Origin: a virus
Strand: one strand, 5' to 3'
IMG/VR virus record: IMGVR_UViG_3300022937_003185
Location: 30,240 to 94,239 of that record
DNA: 64,000 bases
Shown: one piece after another, positions 8,054-16,244 of the stretch
How positions within the stretch are numbered: position 1 is the first letter of the stretch
How the letters are laid out: each line of letters begins with the position of its first letter
Program-made: the position numbers and the translations under genes
Notes under the pieces: model-generated
The model's database searches: none
What the model was told of the DNA's origin: nothing
The model's input: the letters and a program-made list of their open reading frames with translations, nothing else

Positions 8054-8983
8054 ATGAAGATACTAGTTACAGGTGGGCATGGGATGGTTGGATCTGCATT
8101 TAACCGTGTAGACACCACTCACACAATCATCACTATAGGCCGCCAAGATGCGGATTTAGCAAATCGGTCCGAAGTATTATCAGTGATTGATAAAGTGGAG
8201 CCTGATGCCGTTATACATCTTGCTGCAAAGGTGGGTGGTGTCAAGGGTAACACTGATTTCGTCGCAGACTTTTATACCGAGAATACCTTGATGAATACCA
8301 ATATCCTTGACTGTTGTCACGAGGCTGGTGTAACAAAAGTGCTATCGCTACTTTCTACGTGTATATATCCAGATGACGCAGTTTACCCATTAACTGAAGA
8401 TCAAATTCATCTTGGTCCACCTCATGTAAGCAACTTTGGATATGCGTATGCAAAGAGGATGCTAGATGTACACTCTAGAGCACTTCGAAGACAATATGAT
8501 AGAAACTACATCTGCGCCGTGCCAAACAATCTGTATGGCCCTTATGACAACTTTGATCTTGAGAATAGTCATGTGATTCCAGCCATCATAAGAAAGATAT
8601 GGGAAGCGAAAATTAATAATAGCACACCAATTTTCTGGGGAGACGGTAGTCCCTTAAGAGAGTTTACTTTCTCTGACGATATAGCTAAGTGTTTGATTTT
8701 TTTACTTGAAAAGTATGAAGATGCCGACCCTGTGAACGTAGGAAACATAGGGGAGGTTAGTATCAAACAAATCGTGGAAAAGACATGCGATATTTTAGAT
8801 TACAAGGGTAGTATAGAGTGGGATCCAACAAAGCCTGCTGGACAGTTTAGAAAGCCAAGCGACAACTCTAAATTCATAGGTTTAGGCTGGTCTAACGATA
8901 TGTATACAGACTTCGATACAGGACTGAAGGTAACAATCGATTGGTTTAAGAAAAACTACCCAAATATAAGGGGAGTTAGATGA
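8054..8983 (+). CDS. fcl: GDP-L-fucose synthase-type epimerase/reductase (Fcl/WcaG or ColC)
   Basis: A 309-residue extended short-chain dehydrogenase of the GMER family. It has the NADP-binding GGHGMVG at residues 7-13, Ser101 and Cys103 in STCIYP, Tyr130-x3-Lys134 in GYAYAKR, the family block NNLYGPYDNF, and His173 in SHVIPAI. The Cys and His correspond to the epimerase acid/base pair of E. coli GMER and the Tyr/Lys to the reductase pair, so both activities should be intact. It converts GDP-4-keto-6-deoxymannose to GDP-L-fucose. Because a ColD-like gene lies nearby, it could instead be ColC, acting on the 3-deoxy intermediate to give GDP-L-colitose; the two cannot be separated by eye. It overlaps the GT11 gene as ATGA. 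Confidence 0.88.
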   Translation: MKILVTGGHGMVGSAFNRVDTTHTIITIGRQDADLANRSEVLSVIDKVEPDAVIHLAAKVGGVKGNTDFVADFYTENTLMNTNILDCCHEAGVTKVLSLLSTCIYPDDAVYPLTEDQIHLGPPHVSNFGYAYAKRMLDVHSRALRRQYDRNYICAVPNNLYGPYDNFDLENSHVIPAIIRKIWEAKINNSTPIFWGDGSPLREFTFSDDIAKCLIFLLEKYEDADPVNVGNIGEVSIKQIVEKTCDILDYKGSIEWDPTKPAGQFRKPSDNSKFIGLGWSNDMYTDFDTGLKVTIDWFKKNYPNIRGVR

Positions 8984-9756
8984 TCACATGTAATCTAAAG
9001 GGAAGGCTGGGAAACCAGTTGTTTCAGATCGCAACAGCACACGCTCTCGCTCTAGATAATGGTGACAGATGCATATTCCCACTTGGCATTGAGGGTGCTA
9101 CACCCAATATCTATGAAAGAACCTTTTACGCAAATACTGTATTAAGAAACATTGTGTATGGATATGACTTTTCGTGGATAAAAAGTATCTATAGAGAACC
9201 TGGATTCCATTACAGCAAGATAGGCTATCAAGACGGACTACTATTAGACGGGTACTTTCAAAGTGAAAAGTATTTTGTACACCAGAGGGATAGAATACTG
9301 GAGCTTTTTTCGCCCTCTGAATATATCACTGAAAGAGTGGAAAGATATACTGAAGTTATTAACTTTGGTGAGTGTGTAGCGGTTCACGTAAGAAGAGGTG
9401 ATTATGTGAAGTTGTCTGATGTCCACACAAATCTTGCTGAAAACTCACCGTACTACACAGATGCATTAAGTAAATTTTCTAATAAGAAAAAAGTGTTCTT
9501 TAGCGACGATATACAGTGGTGCAAGCAGAAGTTCGGAGACCAACACACATATGTTGCTAATGAAAACGATGTAGTTGAGTTGTTTCTATTTTCGAAGATG
9601 TCGAGTAAGATAATCGCAAATTCATCGTTCAGCTGGTGGGGAGCATGGCTAGGAAGTTTTGACGATGAAGTTATAGCTCCAAAGCAGTGGTTTGGTCAAA
9701 ATAATTCTCACTTAAACACTGAAGATGTGATACCGCAAAGATGGAAAAGAATATGA
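8980..9756 (+). CDS. GT11 family alpha-1,2-fucosyl/colitosyltransferase
   Basis: A 258-residue protein with the GT11 hallmarks: LKGRLGNQLFQIATA at residues 6-20, HVRRGDY at 136-142 (the Arg contacts the GDP sugar), and near the C-terminus IANSSFSWWGAWL. This family transfers fucose in alpha-1,2 linkage to galactose; members in colitose-containing O-antigens transfer colitose. It is a GT-B fold soluble enzyme. Translational coupling with the GDP-fucose/colitose synthase upstream (ATGA) and the ColD-like gene downstream (ATGA) indicates that donor synthesis and transfer are expressed together. Which deoxy sugar is used is open. Confidence 0.9.
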   Translation: MITCNLKGRLGNQLFQIATAHALALDNGDRCIFPLGIEGATPNIYERTFYANTVLRNIVYGYDFSWIKSIYREPGFHYSKIGYQDGLLLDGYFQSEKYFVHQRDRILELFSPSEYITERVERYTEVINFGECVAVHVRRGDYVKLSDVHTNLAENSPYYTDALSKFSNKKKVFFSDDIQWCKQKFGDQHTYVANENDVVELFLFSKMSSKIIANSSFSWWGAWLGSFDDEVIAPKQWFGQNNSHLNTEDVIPQRWKRI

Positions 9757-10919
9757 GCATTAGATATCCTCTGGTGAAAGATACCATTGATAATTCCGAC
9801 ATCGATGAGCTAATCGAGTGGTTGAAGACGTATCCTAGACTAACAAAGGGACCTTTGACCAAAGAATTCGAATCAAGGTGGGCTTCTTGGCTTGGGTCAA
9901 AAAGAGCAATTTATGTAAATTCAGGAAGCTCAGCGAATCTTCTTATGTTGTATTCCTTGATAGTCGATGGAAAAATAAACCACGGCGATTCGATTATCGT
10001 TCCGGCAATATCATGGGCTACAGACTTATCTCCCGTAATGCAGTTTGGATTGAGACCGATCCTTTGCGATTGTAACATGGAAGACCTGTCTGTGGATCTA
10101 GAACACCTTGAGCAATTAATTAAGGATAAAAAACCGAAAGCTCTTATGCTAGTCTCTGTACTTGGACTTGTTCCAGATATGGATAAGCTCATGAAGCTCT
10201 GCGATGATAATAACGTGATTGTCTTAGAAGACACATGCGAATCATTAGGTTCTATGTTCAGCGGCCGGAAGCTTGGTACATTCGGAACGATGTCGAGTTT
10301 CTCTCTTTATTTTGGTCACCACATATCTACCATAGAGGGTGGTATGATATGCACAGATGATGATAATTTAGCAGATATATTGTTAAGTATAAGGAACCAC
10401 GGTTGGGATCGCGACTGGAGCGAAGACAGAAAAGAAAGATACAGGAAAGAGTACAACGTTAAAGAGTTTGACGCTCTTTACAAATTTTATTATCCTGGAT
10501 TCAATGTAAGAGCCACAGATCTTCAAGCAAAGTTGGGCTTTCGACAACTAGAAAAATTAGACGAAGTTTGCAAAATTAGAGAAAGAAATTTTCAACTGTA
10601 CATGTCAAACTTAAGTGAATCAGGGATTTGGTTGCCTAAAAACAGTCCAGAGAATTTCACATCTAATTTTTGCTTCCCCATCATCCATGAAAATAGAGAT
10701 AAGATTGCAGGTTCTTTGATATCTGCGGGAGTTGAGTGTCGGCCACTTATCGCTGGTTCAATGGGCACTCAACCCATGTACACTCGTAAGTATGGCGTTT
10801 TGCATCTCAAGAATGCAAGTGTGGTGGACAACAGCGGAATGTATGTTCCAAACAATCAATCTTTCAAAGAAGAAGACATAGACAGAATTTGTGAAATCAT
10901 CATTGGTTCTGTAAACTAG
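9753..10919 (+). CDS. colD: GDP-4-keto-6-deoxymannose 3-dehydratase-like PLP enzyme (ColD-like)
   Basis: A full-length (388 residues from the ATG at 9753) DegT/DnrJ-fold PLP protein. It has YVNSGSSANLL for the cofactor phosphate, VLEDTCESLGS for the pyridine ring, and LYFGHHISTIEGGM where ordinary aminotransferases have the Schiff-base Lys. The first His of that pair (bases 10317-10319, residue 189) takes the Lys position. That His substitution defines ColD, which removes the 3-hydroxyl of GDP-4-keto-6-deoxymannose on the way to GDP-colitose; RfbH of the CDP-3,6-dideoxyhexose pathway is the other His-type enzyme. The Gmd gene directly downstream and an Fcl/ColC-type gene upstream favour ColD. 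A start at 9741 is possible, but the ATGA overlap and GGAAAAGA spacing favour 9753. Confidence 0.85.
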   Translation: MSIRYPLVKDTIDNSDIDELIEWLKTYPRLTKGPLTKEFESRWASWLGSKRAIYVNSGSSANLLMLYSLIVDGKINHGDSIIVPAISWATDLSPVMQFGLRPILCDCNMEDLSVDLEHLEQLIKDKKPKALMLVSVLGLVPDMDKLMKLCDDNNVIVLEDTCESLGSMFSGRKLGTFGTMSSFSLYFGHHISTIEGGMICTDDDNLADILLSIRNHGWDRDWSEDRKERYRKEYNVKEFDALYKFYYPGFNVRATDLQAKLGFRQLEKLDEVCKIRERNFQLYMSNLSESGIWLPKNSPENFTSNFCFPIIHENRDKIAGSLISAGVECRPLIAGSMGTQPMYTRKYGVLHLKNASVVDNSGMYVPNNQSFKEEDIDRICEIIIGSVN

Positions 10920-10957
10920 ACTTTGAAAAACTAAATTTATTATTTAGGGAGTACTTT

Positions 10958-11938
10958 ATGAAGACAGCGATGGTAACTGGTATAACAGGACAGGATGGCT
11001 CTTACTTAGCAGAACTGTTACTAAACAAAGGTTACAGAGTGGTTGGTCTCAAGAGAAGAACAAGTATCCTGTCGACTGATAGAATAGACCACTTGTTCGA
11101 TAACCCGATGTTATCACTGGAATATTATTCTCTTCACGACGCCACAACGTTATACAGGCTGATTGAGAAATATAAACCACAAGAGTTTTACAACTTAGCT
11201 GCTCAATCGCACGTTAAGGTTTCATTTGATGTACCTGTCGAGACCGTTGATACTATCGTGATGGGTACTTTAAAGATTCTAGAAGCAGTTAGACACGTCG
11301 ATCCAACAATAAAGGTTTACCAAGCAAGTTCTTCAGAGATGTTTGGAGACAATCCGACTGTGCCGCAGTCAGAGACAACAGCTCTGCAACCAGCAAGCCC
11401 ATACGCATGTGCAAAAGTATTTGCCCACAATCTCTGTAGGAACTATAGAGAGTCTTACGGAATGCATATATCTAGCGGTATCTTGTTTAATCATGAAAGC
11501 CCTCGACGTGGCGAAACATTTGTCACGAGAAAAATTACGCTGGCTGCTGCGAGAATAAAGCTCGGGCTCCAAGACAAGCTTTATCTTGGAAATCTAGACG
11601 CAAAAAGAGACTGGGGTTTTGCTGGTGATTATGTGGAGGCAATGTGGAGAATGCTGCAGCAGGAATCGCCAGATGACTATGTAATTGCTACAGGCGAAAC
11701 GTCGACAGTCAAGGAGTTTCTGCACAAAGTCTTTGAGATAGCAGGTCTTGATGTAGAAAAATATGTAGAAATAGACTCTCGTCTGTTCAGACCTCATGAG
11801 GTTCCTCTTCTTTTGGGAGACGCTACAAAGGCAACAGAAAGGCTTGGGTGGAAAGCAACAGTTGATTTAGACGGACTAGCTAGGATGATGTATGAGTCAG
11901 ACCTAAAGATGTTAAGCAAAGAACAAGGAAGACAATAA
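10958..11938 (+). CDS. gmd: GDP-mannose 4,6-dehydratase
   Basis: A 326-residue extended SDR enzyme matching Gmd closely: the NADP-binding TGITGQDGSYLAELLL at residues 7-22, KRRTS, the active-site SSSEMFG at 124-130 (Glu127), Tyr149-x3-Lys153 in PYACAKV, and FNHESPRRGETFVTRKIT. It dehydrates host GDP-D-mannose to GDP-4-keto-6-deoxymannose, the shared precursor of GDP-fucose, GDP-colitose and related sugars. It has a good Shine-Dalgarno site (TTAGGGAG before the ATG). Its stop overlaps the next start as TAATG. No ManB/ManC genes are in the window, so GDP-mannose must come from the host or from elsewhere in the phage genome. Confidence 0.95.
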   Translation: MKTAMVTGITGQDGSYLAELLLNKGYRVVGLKRRTSILSTDRIDHLFDNPMLSLEYYSLHDATTLYRLIEKYKPQEFYNLAAQSHVKVSFDVPVETVDTIVMGTLKILEAVRHVDPTIKVYQASSSEMFGDNPTVPQSETTALQPASPYACAKVFAHNLCRNYRESYGMHISSGILFNHESPRRGETFVTRKITLAAARIKLGLQDKLYLGNLDAKRDWGFAGDYVEAMWRMLQQESPDDYVIATGETSTVKEFLHKVFEIAGLDVEKYVEIDSRLFRPHEVPLLLGDATKATERLGWKATVDLDGLARMMYESDLKMLSKEQGRQ

Positions 11939-12501
11939 TGGCAATACCTGAGCAACTTTTAAAAGAAGTAAAGGAAAAACACAACTGTACTGTCTTTTTT
12001 GAGACTGGATTATATCATGGGTATTCTGCGAGGATTGCTCTCGACATGGGTTTTGAAAAAGTGGTGTCTATTGAGCTGTTGCAAAGATTCGTAGACAGGG
12101 GAAAAGACACGTTTAAAAAAGAGATTGCTGAAAATAGATACTTTGTGATACCTGATGACAGTGCGAATTTAGGCAACCACTTAAGCTCTATATTGGATGA
12201 CAAGGTTGTTTTTTGGCTGGATGCCCACATAGACAATCCACTAAATGGAGCTGTTTGTCAACCACTCGAGACGTGTCCAGTTGTGCAAGAGATTAACTCC
12301 CTTAGCGTGATGAGGCAAAAGCCAGTGATCTTGGTTGATGACATAAGCATAATAGAAGGTTCAGCACCGTGGGGTGATAGATCACCTGATGCCATAAATC
12401 TTGAAAAAATAATCTCAGCAATAAACAACTTACCGTTTGACTATAGCATATCCTATTGGCCATCTGTTTCTTCTGAGAAAGATATATTGGTGGCTGTGTA
12501 A
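11938..12501 (+). CDS. Class I methyltransferase-like protein
   Basis: A 187-residue protein with a Rossmann-type SAM-binding start: FFETGLYHGYSARIALDMGFEKVVSIEL, in which ETGxxxGxSA is motif I and SIEL is the acidic ribose-binding end. VVFWLDAHID then resembles the motif IV block of the Methyltransf_24-like group often found in glycan clusters. It probably methylates a sugar or acceptor hydroxyl, but catalysis is not proven by what is visible. It is coupled to gmd by a TAATG overlap and closes the cassette. Confidence 0.6.
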   Translation: MAIPEQLLKEVKEKHNCTVFFETGLYHGYSARIALDMGFEKVVSIELLQRFVDRGKDTFKKEIAENRYFVIPDDSANLGNHLSSILDDKVVFWLDAHIDNPLNGAVCQPLETCPVVQEINSLSVMRQKPVILVDDISIIEGSAPWGDRSPDAINLEKIISAINNLPFDYSISYWPSVSSEKDILVAV

Positions 12502-12529
12502 AGTCACAAAATAAAGTATAATATTCTTT

Positions 12530-13408
12530 ATGAGTGATGAATTAGATAACAGAGTTGCCTTAGTGCAATTTCCGACTAGTAAACCCCACGTTTCATACTC
12601 TGAGATTCGTACATGGAAAGAGTGTCCGTATAGACACAAACTTACTTACATAGACAAGATCTCTGTTGATGAGCCAAGTCCGTATCTTTCTTATGGTACA
12701 GCGGTCCATGCTGCGCTAGAGGATTTTTTAAAGACCCGCTCTATGGACGTTTCTATAGCTCTTGATCAGATTAAAGCAGAGTGGGAAAAGCACGGCTTCG
12801 ATTCTGATGTATGGATAAAGGCTCAAGCCGACTATCGCTCTTCACAAGGGTGGAAGCCTAAGCCGCACAATTATTTAAGTGAATGGCTTGAGTGGGCTGA
12901 AAACTGTCTTAATGAAATCCCACAATTTCTAGATTCTGAATTTGATGAGTGGGAAACAGTATCAGCAGAAGAAGAACTCTATGAGTTTGTGGAAGGTTAT
13001 GACATTTTCTTCAAGGGCTTTATCGATGCTCTTCTTAAGGTAAAGATTAAGGGGAAAGAATTCTATTATGTTCTTGACTGGAAGACCGCCGGTGATAAAG
13101 GGTGGTACGCGTCCAAGAGAAGAGACATACTAACATGGGCTCAAATTGCTTTATACAAGTCATTCTGGATGAGAAAGAATGATTTAGATACAAAGCAAGT
13201 TAAATGCGGGTTTGTACTTCTCAAACGAGGTGCCAAGAAAGGCAACACTTGTGAGCTAGTAAAAGTGTCTGTTGGTCCTAAAGCGGAAGAGAATGCTCTA
13301 TCGATTATGAGAAGTATGGTAAAGACAGTCCGCCGCGGCATTTTTCTGAAGAATAGAGACTCATGCTTGTTCTGTGAGTTCAAGGGGACAACGAACTGTC
13401 CAGGATAG
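12530..13408 (+). CDS. PD-(D/E)XK nuclease, Cas4/RecB-like, with Fe-S cysteines
   Basis: A 292-residue protein of the PDDEXK_1 (RecB/Cas4) family: SYSEIRTWKECPYRHKLTY near residue 22, GTAVHAALEDF with His60, GFIDALL near 162, VLDWKTA near 181 (the D-x-K catalytic pair), QIALYKSF (motif QxxxY), and a C-terminal CLFCEFKGTTNCPG. Cys32 with Cys279, Cys282 and Cys290 forms the four-cysteine iron-sulfur arrangement of Cas4/AddB-type exonucleases. It should be a DNA exonuclease used in recombination or DNA degradation; there is no CRISPR array here. There is no Shine-Dalgarno before the ATG, and a TATAATAT lies 6 bases upstream. Confidence 0.88.
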   Translation: MSDELDNRVALVQFPTSKPHVSYSEIRTWKECPYRHKLTYIDKISVDEPSPYLSYGTAVHAALEDFLKTRSMDVSIALDQIKAEWEKHGFDSDVWIKAQADYRSSQGWKPKPHNYLSEWLEWAENCLNEIPQFLDSEFDEWETVSAEEELYEFVEGYDIFFKGFIDALLKVKIKGKEFYYVLDWKTAGDKGWYASKRRDILTWAQIALYKSFWMRKNDLDTKQVKCGFVLLKRGAKKGNTCELVKVSVGPKAEENALSIMRSMVKTVRRGIFLKNRDSCLFCEFKGTTNCPG

Positions 13409-13416
13409 TCTCATTA

Positions 13417-13424
13417 GATAAATA
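13417..13424 (+). promoter_or_regulatory. Possible late promoter box GATAAATA
   Basis: The 79-base gap 13409-13487 contains GATAAATA, one base from the T4 late consensus found exactly at 7991. It lies about 65 bases before the ATG of the GT4 gene at 13488. A one-mismatch octamer in A+T-rich DNA is weak evidence alone; position in a gap and the gp55-type sigma gene 2.8 kb downstream support it. Confidence 0.4.
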
Positions 13425-13487
13425 TACTTCTGAAATCGTTTTGATATGATTACTCACAAGGTACCCAACATTTAGACAGGGCTTACA

Positions 13488-14753
13488 ATGAGTGAAAATC
13501 AAAACAAAAAATTAAAAATACTTCTAATATCAGACCACGCCTTGAGCACATCTGGTGTAGGTTGTCAGTCACGATTCTTGATGAATGGACTGATAGAAAA
13601 GGGAAATTGGACAGTCAGGCAGCTAGGTGCCGCAATGAAGCACAGCAGTTATGACGTCCAAGCACCGCACCCAGAGTTTATCATAAAGCCCATTGACGGG
13701 TTCGGTAACCCAGATATGATACGAGTTCTTCTTGCAACAGAGAAGCCAGATGTACTCATGATCTTTACCGACCCGCGCTTTTATACTTGGCTGTGGGCAA
13801 TGGAAGACGAAATCCACCAAGTTTGTCCTATCGCTTATTGGCACGTTTGGGACAACTATCCGTCTCCTGATTTTAATGACGACTTTTATGCATCAACAGA
13901 CTTAATAAATTGTCACTCGTACCTGACTTATGGAATAGTCAAAGAAAAGTTTCCTGATAGAACAAACTTCATACCTCATGCTCTACCAGATGAATTGTTC
14001 TTTAAGCTCCCTGAGAATCAAAAAAAGAGCTTTAGGCAACAACTGCTTGGTCCAAATTCTGAAGACAAGTTTGTTCTTTTTTGGGTCAACAGGAATGCTA
14101 AGAGAAAAAGACCAAATGACGTACTATGGTCTTGGAAGTTGTTTCTAGATAAGCTAGATGGGGAACAGCGCAAGAACGTGATGTTACTGATGCACACTGA
14201 CCCTCATGATCAAGAAGGACCGAATTTGATGGCTACTTCTCAAAAGCTGGGTATCTTGGATACTGTGAAATTTTCAAGAGAGCGTGTTGGATTTGAACAG
14301 ATGAATGTTCTTCACAACATATCAGATGCATGTATTAATATAGCTTTTGCAGAAGGTTTTGGTCTTGCAACTTTAGAGGCAATGAAGGTCGGGAATCCAA
14401 TTATCGCTTGTAAGACGGGTGGATTGACAAGACAAGTTGTTGATCATCGTGACGGGTCTGAAAATGGTGTGGCTCTTGACATTGTAACAAAGACTCTCGT
14501 GGGGTCTCAAAATGTTCCGTACATATACGAAGACTATTGCTCTGTCGAAGATACTGCTGAGGCGATAAATAAGCTGTACTCTATGTCTAAGCAAGAAAGA
14601 GAGCAGCTCGGCCAGAAAGCTATGGAATATGTTCAAGAAGAGTTTGCGATGCAAAAAACTATTGACTTGTGGCATGATTCTCTTCTTAAACTCGTAGAAG
14701 ACTGGAAAGAAGGAAAGAGGGTTGTCCCACGTTATGAGATCAAGGAGTTGTAA
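13488..14753 (+). CDS. GT4 family glycosyltransferase (GT-B fold)
   Basis: A 421-residue GT-B glycosyltransferase. The N-terminal half starts with KILLISDHALSTSGVGCQSRF, the acceptor-side Rossmann domain with its Gly-rich loop. The C-terminal half carries the retaining GT4 signature AEGFGLATLEAM (E-x7-E) near residue 289 and ACKTGGLTRQV. It uses a nucleotide-sugar donor in the cytoplasm. With its partner at 14756 it forms a pair separate from the sugar cassette, next to the late sigma gene. The target could be virion protein, phage DNA or a host surface glycan; the sequence does not decide. Confidence 0.87.
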   Translation: MSENQNKKLKILLISDHALSTSGVGCQSRFLMNGLIEKGNWTVRQLGAAMKHSSYDVQAPHPEFIIKPIDGFGNPDMIRVLLATEKPDVLMIFTDPRFYTWLWAMEDEIHQVCPIAYWHVWDNYPSPDFNDDFYASTDLINCHSYLTYGIVKEKFPDRTNFIPHALPDELFFKLPENQKKSFRQQLLGPNSEDKFVLFWVNRNAKRKRPNDVLWSWKLFLDKLDGEQRKNVMLLMHTDPHDQEGPNLMATSQKLGILDTVKFSRERVGFEQMNVLHNISDACINIAFAEGFGLATLEAMKVGNPIIACKTGGLTRQVVDHRDGSENGVALDIVTKTLVGSQNVPYIYEDYCSVEDTAEAINKLYSMSKQEREQLGQKAMEYVQEEFAMQKTIDLWHDSLLKLVEDWKEGKRVVPRYEIKEL

Positions 14754-14755
14754 GG

Positions 14756-15931
14756 ATGATTGTTTTAATTAGAGGTCCATTGCTCAGCGTAACTGGATAT
14801 GGATGCCATACTAGGCAGATATGGAAGTGGGCGAGATCGAAACCCGGTTGGCAAGTGTATGCCAACATCGTCCCTTGGGGAACGTGCACTTATTACGTAG
14901 ATCCTGAAGCTGAGGATGGGGTCATCGGCGATGTGATGGCAAATTCCAGTCCACCCACTACGAAACCAGATTTAACGATTCAAGTGCAGCTGCCAGATGA
15001 GTGGGACCCTACCTTGGGCAAGGTTAATATCGGTGTAACAGCAGGAATAGAGGCAGACAAGTGTAGCATGAAGTGGATTTCTGCTTGCGAAAAAATGGAC
15101 AGGGTAGTCGTTCCGAGTGAGTACTCAAAAGTGGCTTTGCTTAACGGCGGACTAGCGAAGGACAAACTTGTAAATATTCCAGAGGCTACTACATGTGGAT
15201 TTGAACAGACACCCGGTTCCATTGAGGTTACTAAAAGGCTCGACAAAATTAGCACTGATTTTAATTTTCTGATGTTCGGTCAGATAACAGCACATAATGC
15301 GGAAACAGACAGAAAAAACACTTTTAATTGTCTAAAGTGGTTGTGCGAAGAATTTGAGGGAAGAGAAGACGTGGGGATTATCATAAAGACTAACCTGGGA
15401 AGAATGACTGTCCAGGATCGGTCATATGCAACATCTACAATCACTCAAGTTCTATCTATGGTCCGAAAAGGTGAGTACCCTCGCATTCATATTGTCCATG
15501 GGCTCATGGATCCTAACGAAATCGGTGCTGTATACAGGCATGATAAGGTAAAGGCGCTTGTAGCTCCCACTAGAGGAGAAGGATGGGGACTTCCAATTCT
15601 TGATGCCGCCGCCAATGGTTTACCTGTTATTGCAACAGGACACTCTGGTCATCTAGATTTCCTAAAACACACGAAGTTCTTAGATATTAAATTTTCCTTA
15701 AGGGAAATACCGGAAGCCATGCAAGACGGAAGAATATGGGTAAAAGGCGCAAGATGGGCTGAGCCTAGCGAAAAGCACTTTAAGAGTCGTGTGAGAAAAT
15801 TTAAAGACTCTCATCGACCACCCACGGAATGGGCAAGCAATAGCGCAAGCAAGATTAGAGAACTTTTTTCTATTGAGTCTGTGTTTACGAAATATGATGA
15901 AGCGCTAGGTGACTTAATTGACTTATCTTGA
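14756..15931 (+). CDS. GT4-like glycosyltransferase (GT-B fold)
   Basis: A 391-residue GT-B enzyme starting RGPLLSVTGYGCHTRQIWKW, with the donor-site block TRGEGWGLPILDAAANGLP near residue 272 (the E-x7-E/D motif of GT4, here with Asp at the second acidic position) and IATGHSGHLDFL. It follows the previous GT4 gene by 2 bases, so both are almost certainly co-expressed. The two differ in sequence and are not a fresh duplication. Similar phage pairs are known to act on modified DNA bases or capsid proteins, but that role is only a possibility here. Confidence 0.82.
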   Translation: MIVLIRGPLLSVTGYGCHTRQIWKWARSKPGWQVYANIVPWGTCTYYVDPEAEDGVIGDVMANSSPPTTKPDLTIQVQLPDEWDPTLGKVNIGVTAGIEADKCSMKWISACEKMDRVVVPSEYSKVALLNGGLAKDKLVNIPEATTCGFEQTPGSIEVTKRLDKISTDFNFLMFGQITAHNAETDRKNTFNCLKWLCEEFEGREDVGIIIKTNLGRMTVQDRSYATSTITQVLSMVRKGEYPRIHIVHGLMDPNEIGAVYRHDKVKALVAPTRGEGWGLPILDAAANGLPVIATGHSGHLDFLKHTKFLDIKFSLREIPEAMQDGRIWVKGARWAEPSEKHFKSRVRKFKDSHRPPTEWASNSASKIRELFSIESVFTKYDEALGDLIDLS

Positions 15932-16244
15932 GATAATACTTCTTTTTGTTCTGGCTATCCTCTTATGTTTATTAGGATGGATGGGATTTAAACTGTACAC
16001 CCTGGGTGTAACGATACTTAACGTACAGGACACTCTGGAAGACAGTATAGAAGTACTTGATAGCAAGGTCGAGTCAATGGAGAGAATTCTCGCAATTCCT
16101 TTATTTTCTGACAGTCCAGAGATAAAGTCGCTACAAAGGGACATGATAGCGTGTAGGGACGCAACACTGGACATTGCGTATTCGCTTTCAAATTCTCTGA
16201 AAAGAGAAATTGCTGAAGAAGAAGTCGTTGGAGAACAACAGTGA
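15918..16244 (+). CDS. Small membrane-anchored protein with C-terminal helical region
   Basis: A 108-residue protein with one N-terminal transmembrane helix (about residues 4-29, Leu/Ile-rich) followed by helical sequence rich in acidic residues: VLDSKVESMERIL then IPLFSDSPEIKSL. This pattern (Leu-Asp...Ile-Leu-x-Ile-Pro-x-Phe-x-Asp-Ser) recurs in small proteins of unknown function in T4-like phages of aquatic hosts, as I recall it. The start is TTG at 15918, overlapping the GT4 stop, with AGGTGA at 15907-15912 spaced 5 bases before; no better in-frame ATG precedes the membrane helix. It overlaps the sigma gene as GTGA. Function is unknown. Confidence 0.65.
   Translation: MTYLEIILLFVLAILLCLLGWMGFKLYTLGVTILNVQDTLEDSIEVLDSKVESMERILAIPLFSDSPEIKSLQRDMIACRDATLDIAYSLSNSLKREIAEEEVVGEQQ

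Noticed and set aside
1-12501. Bacterial O-antigen operon captured by chance, i.e. a host contig
   Set aside because: The cassette is continuous with T4-type virion and replication genes on the same strand, with phage-style overlaps and a phage late promoter inside it.
12530-13408. Cas4 gene as a sign of a CRISPR system
   Set aside because: No other cas gene or array is present, and phage Cas4/RecB-like nucleases act in recombination.
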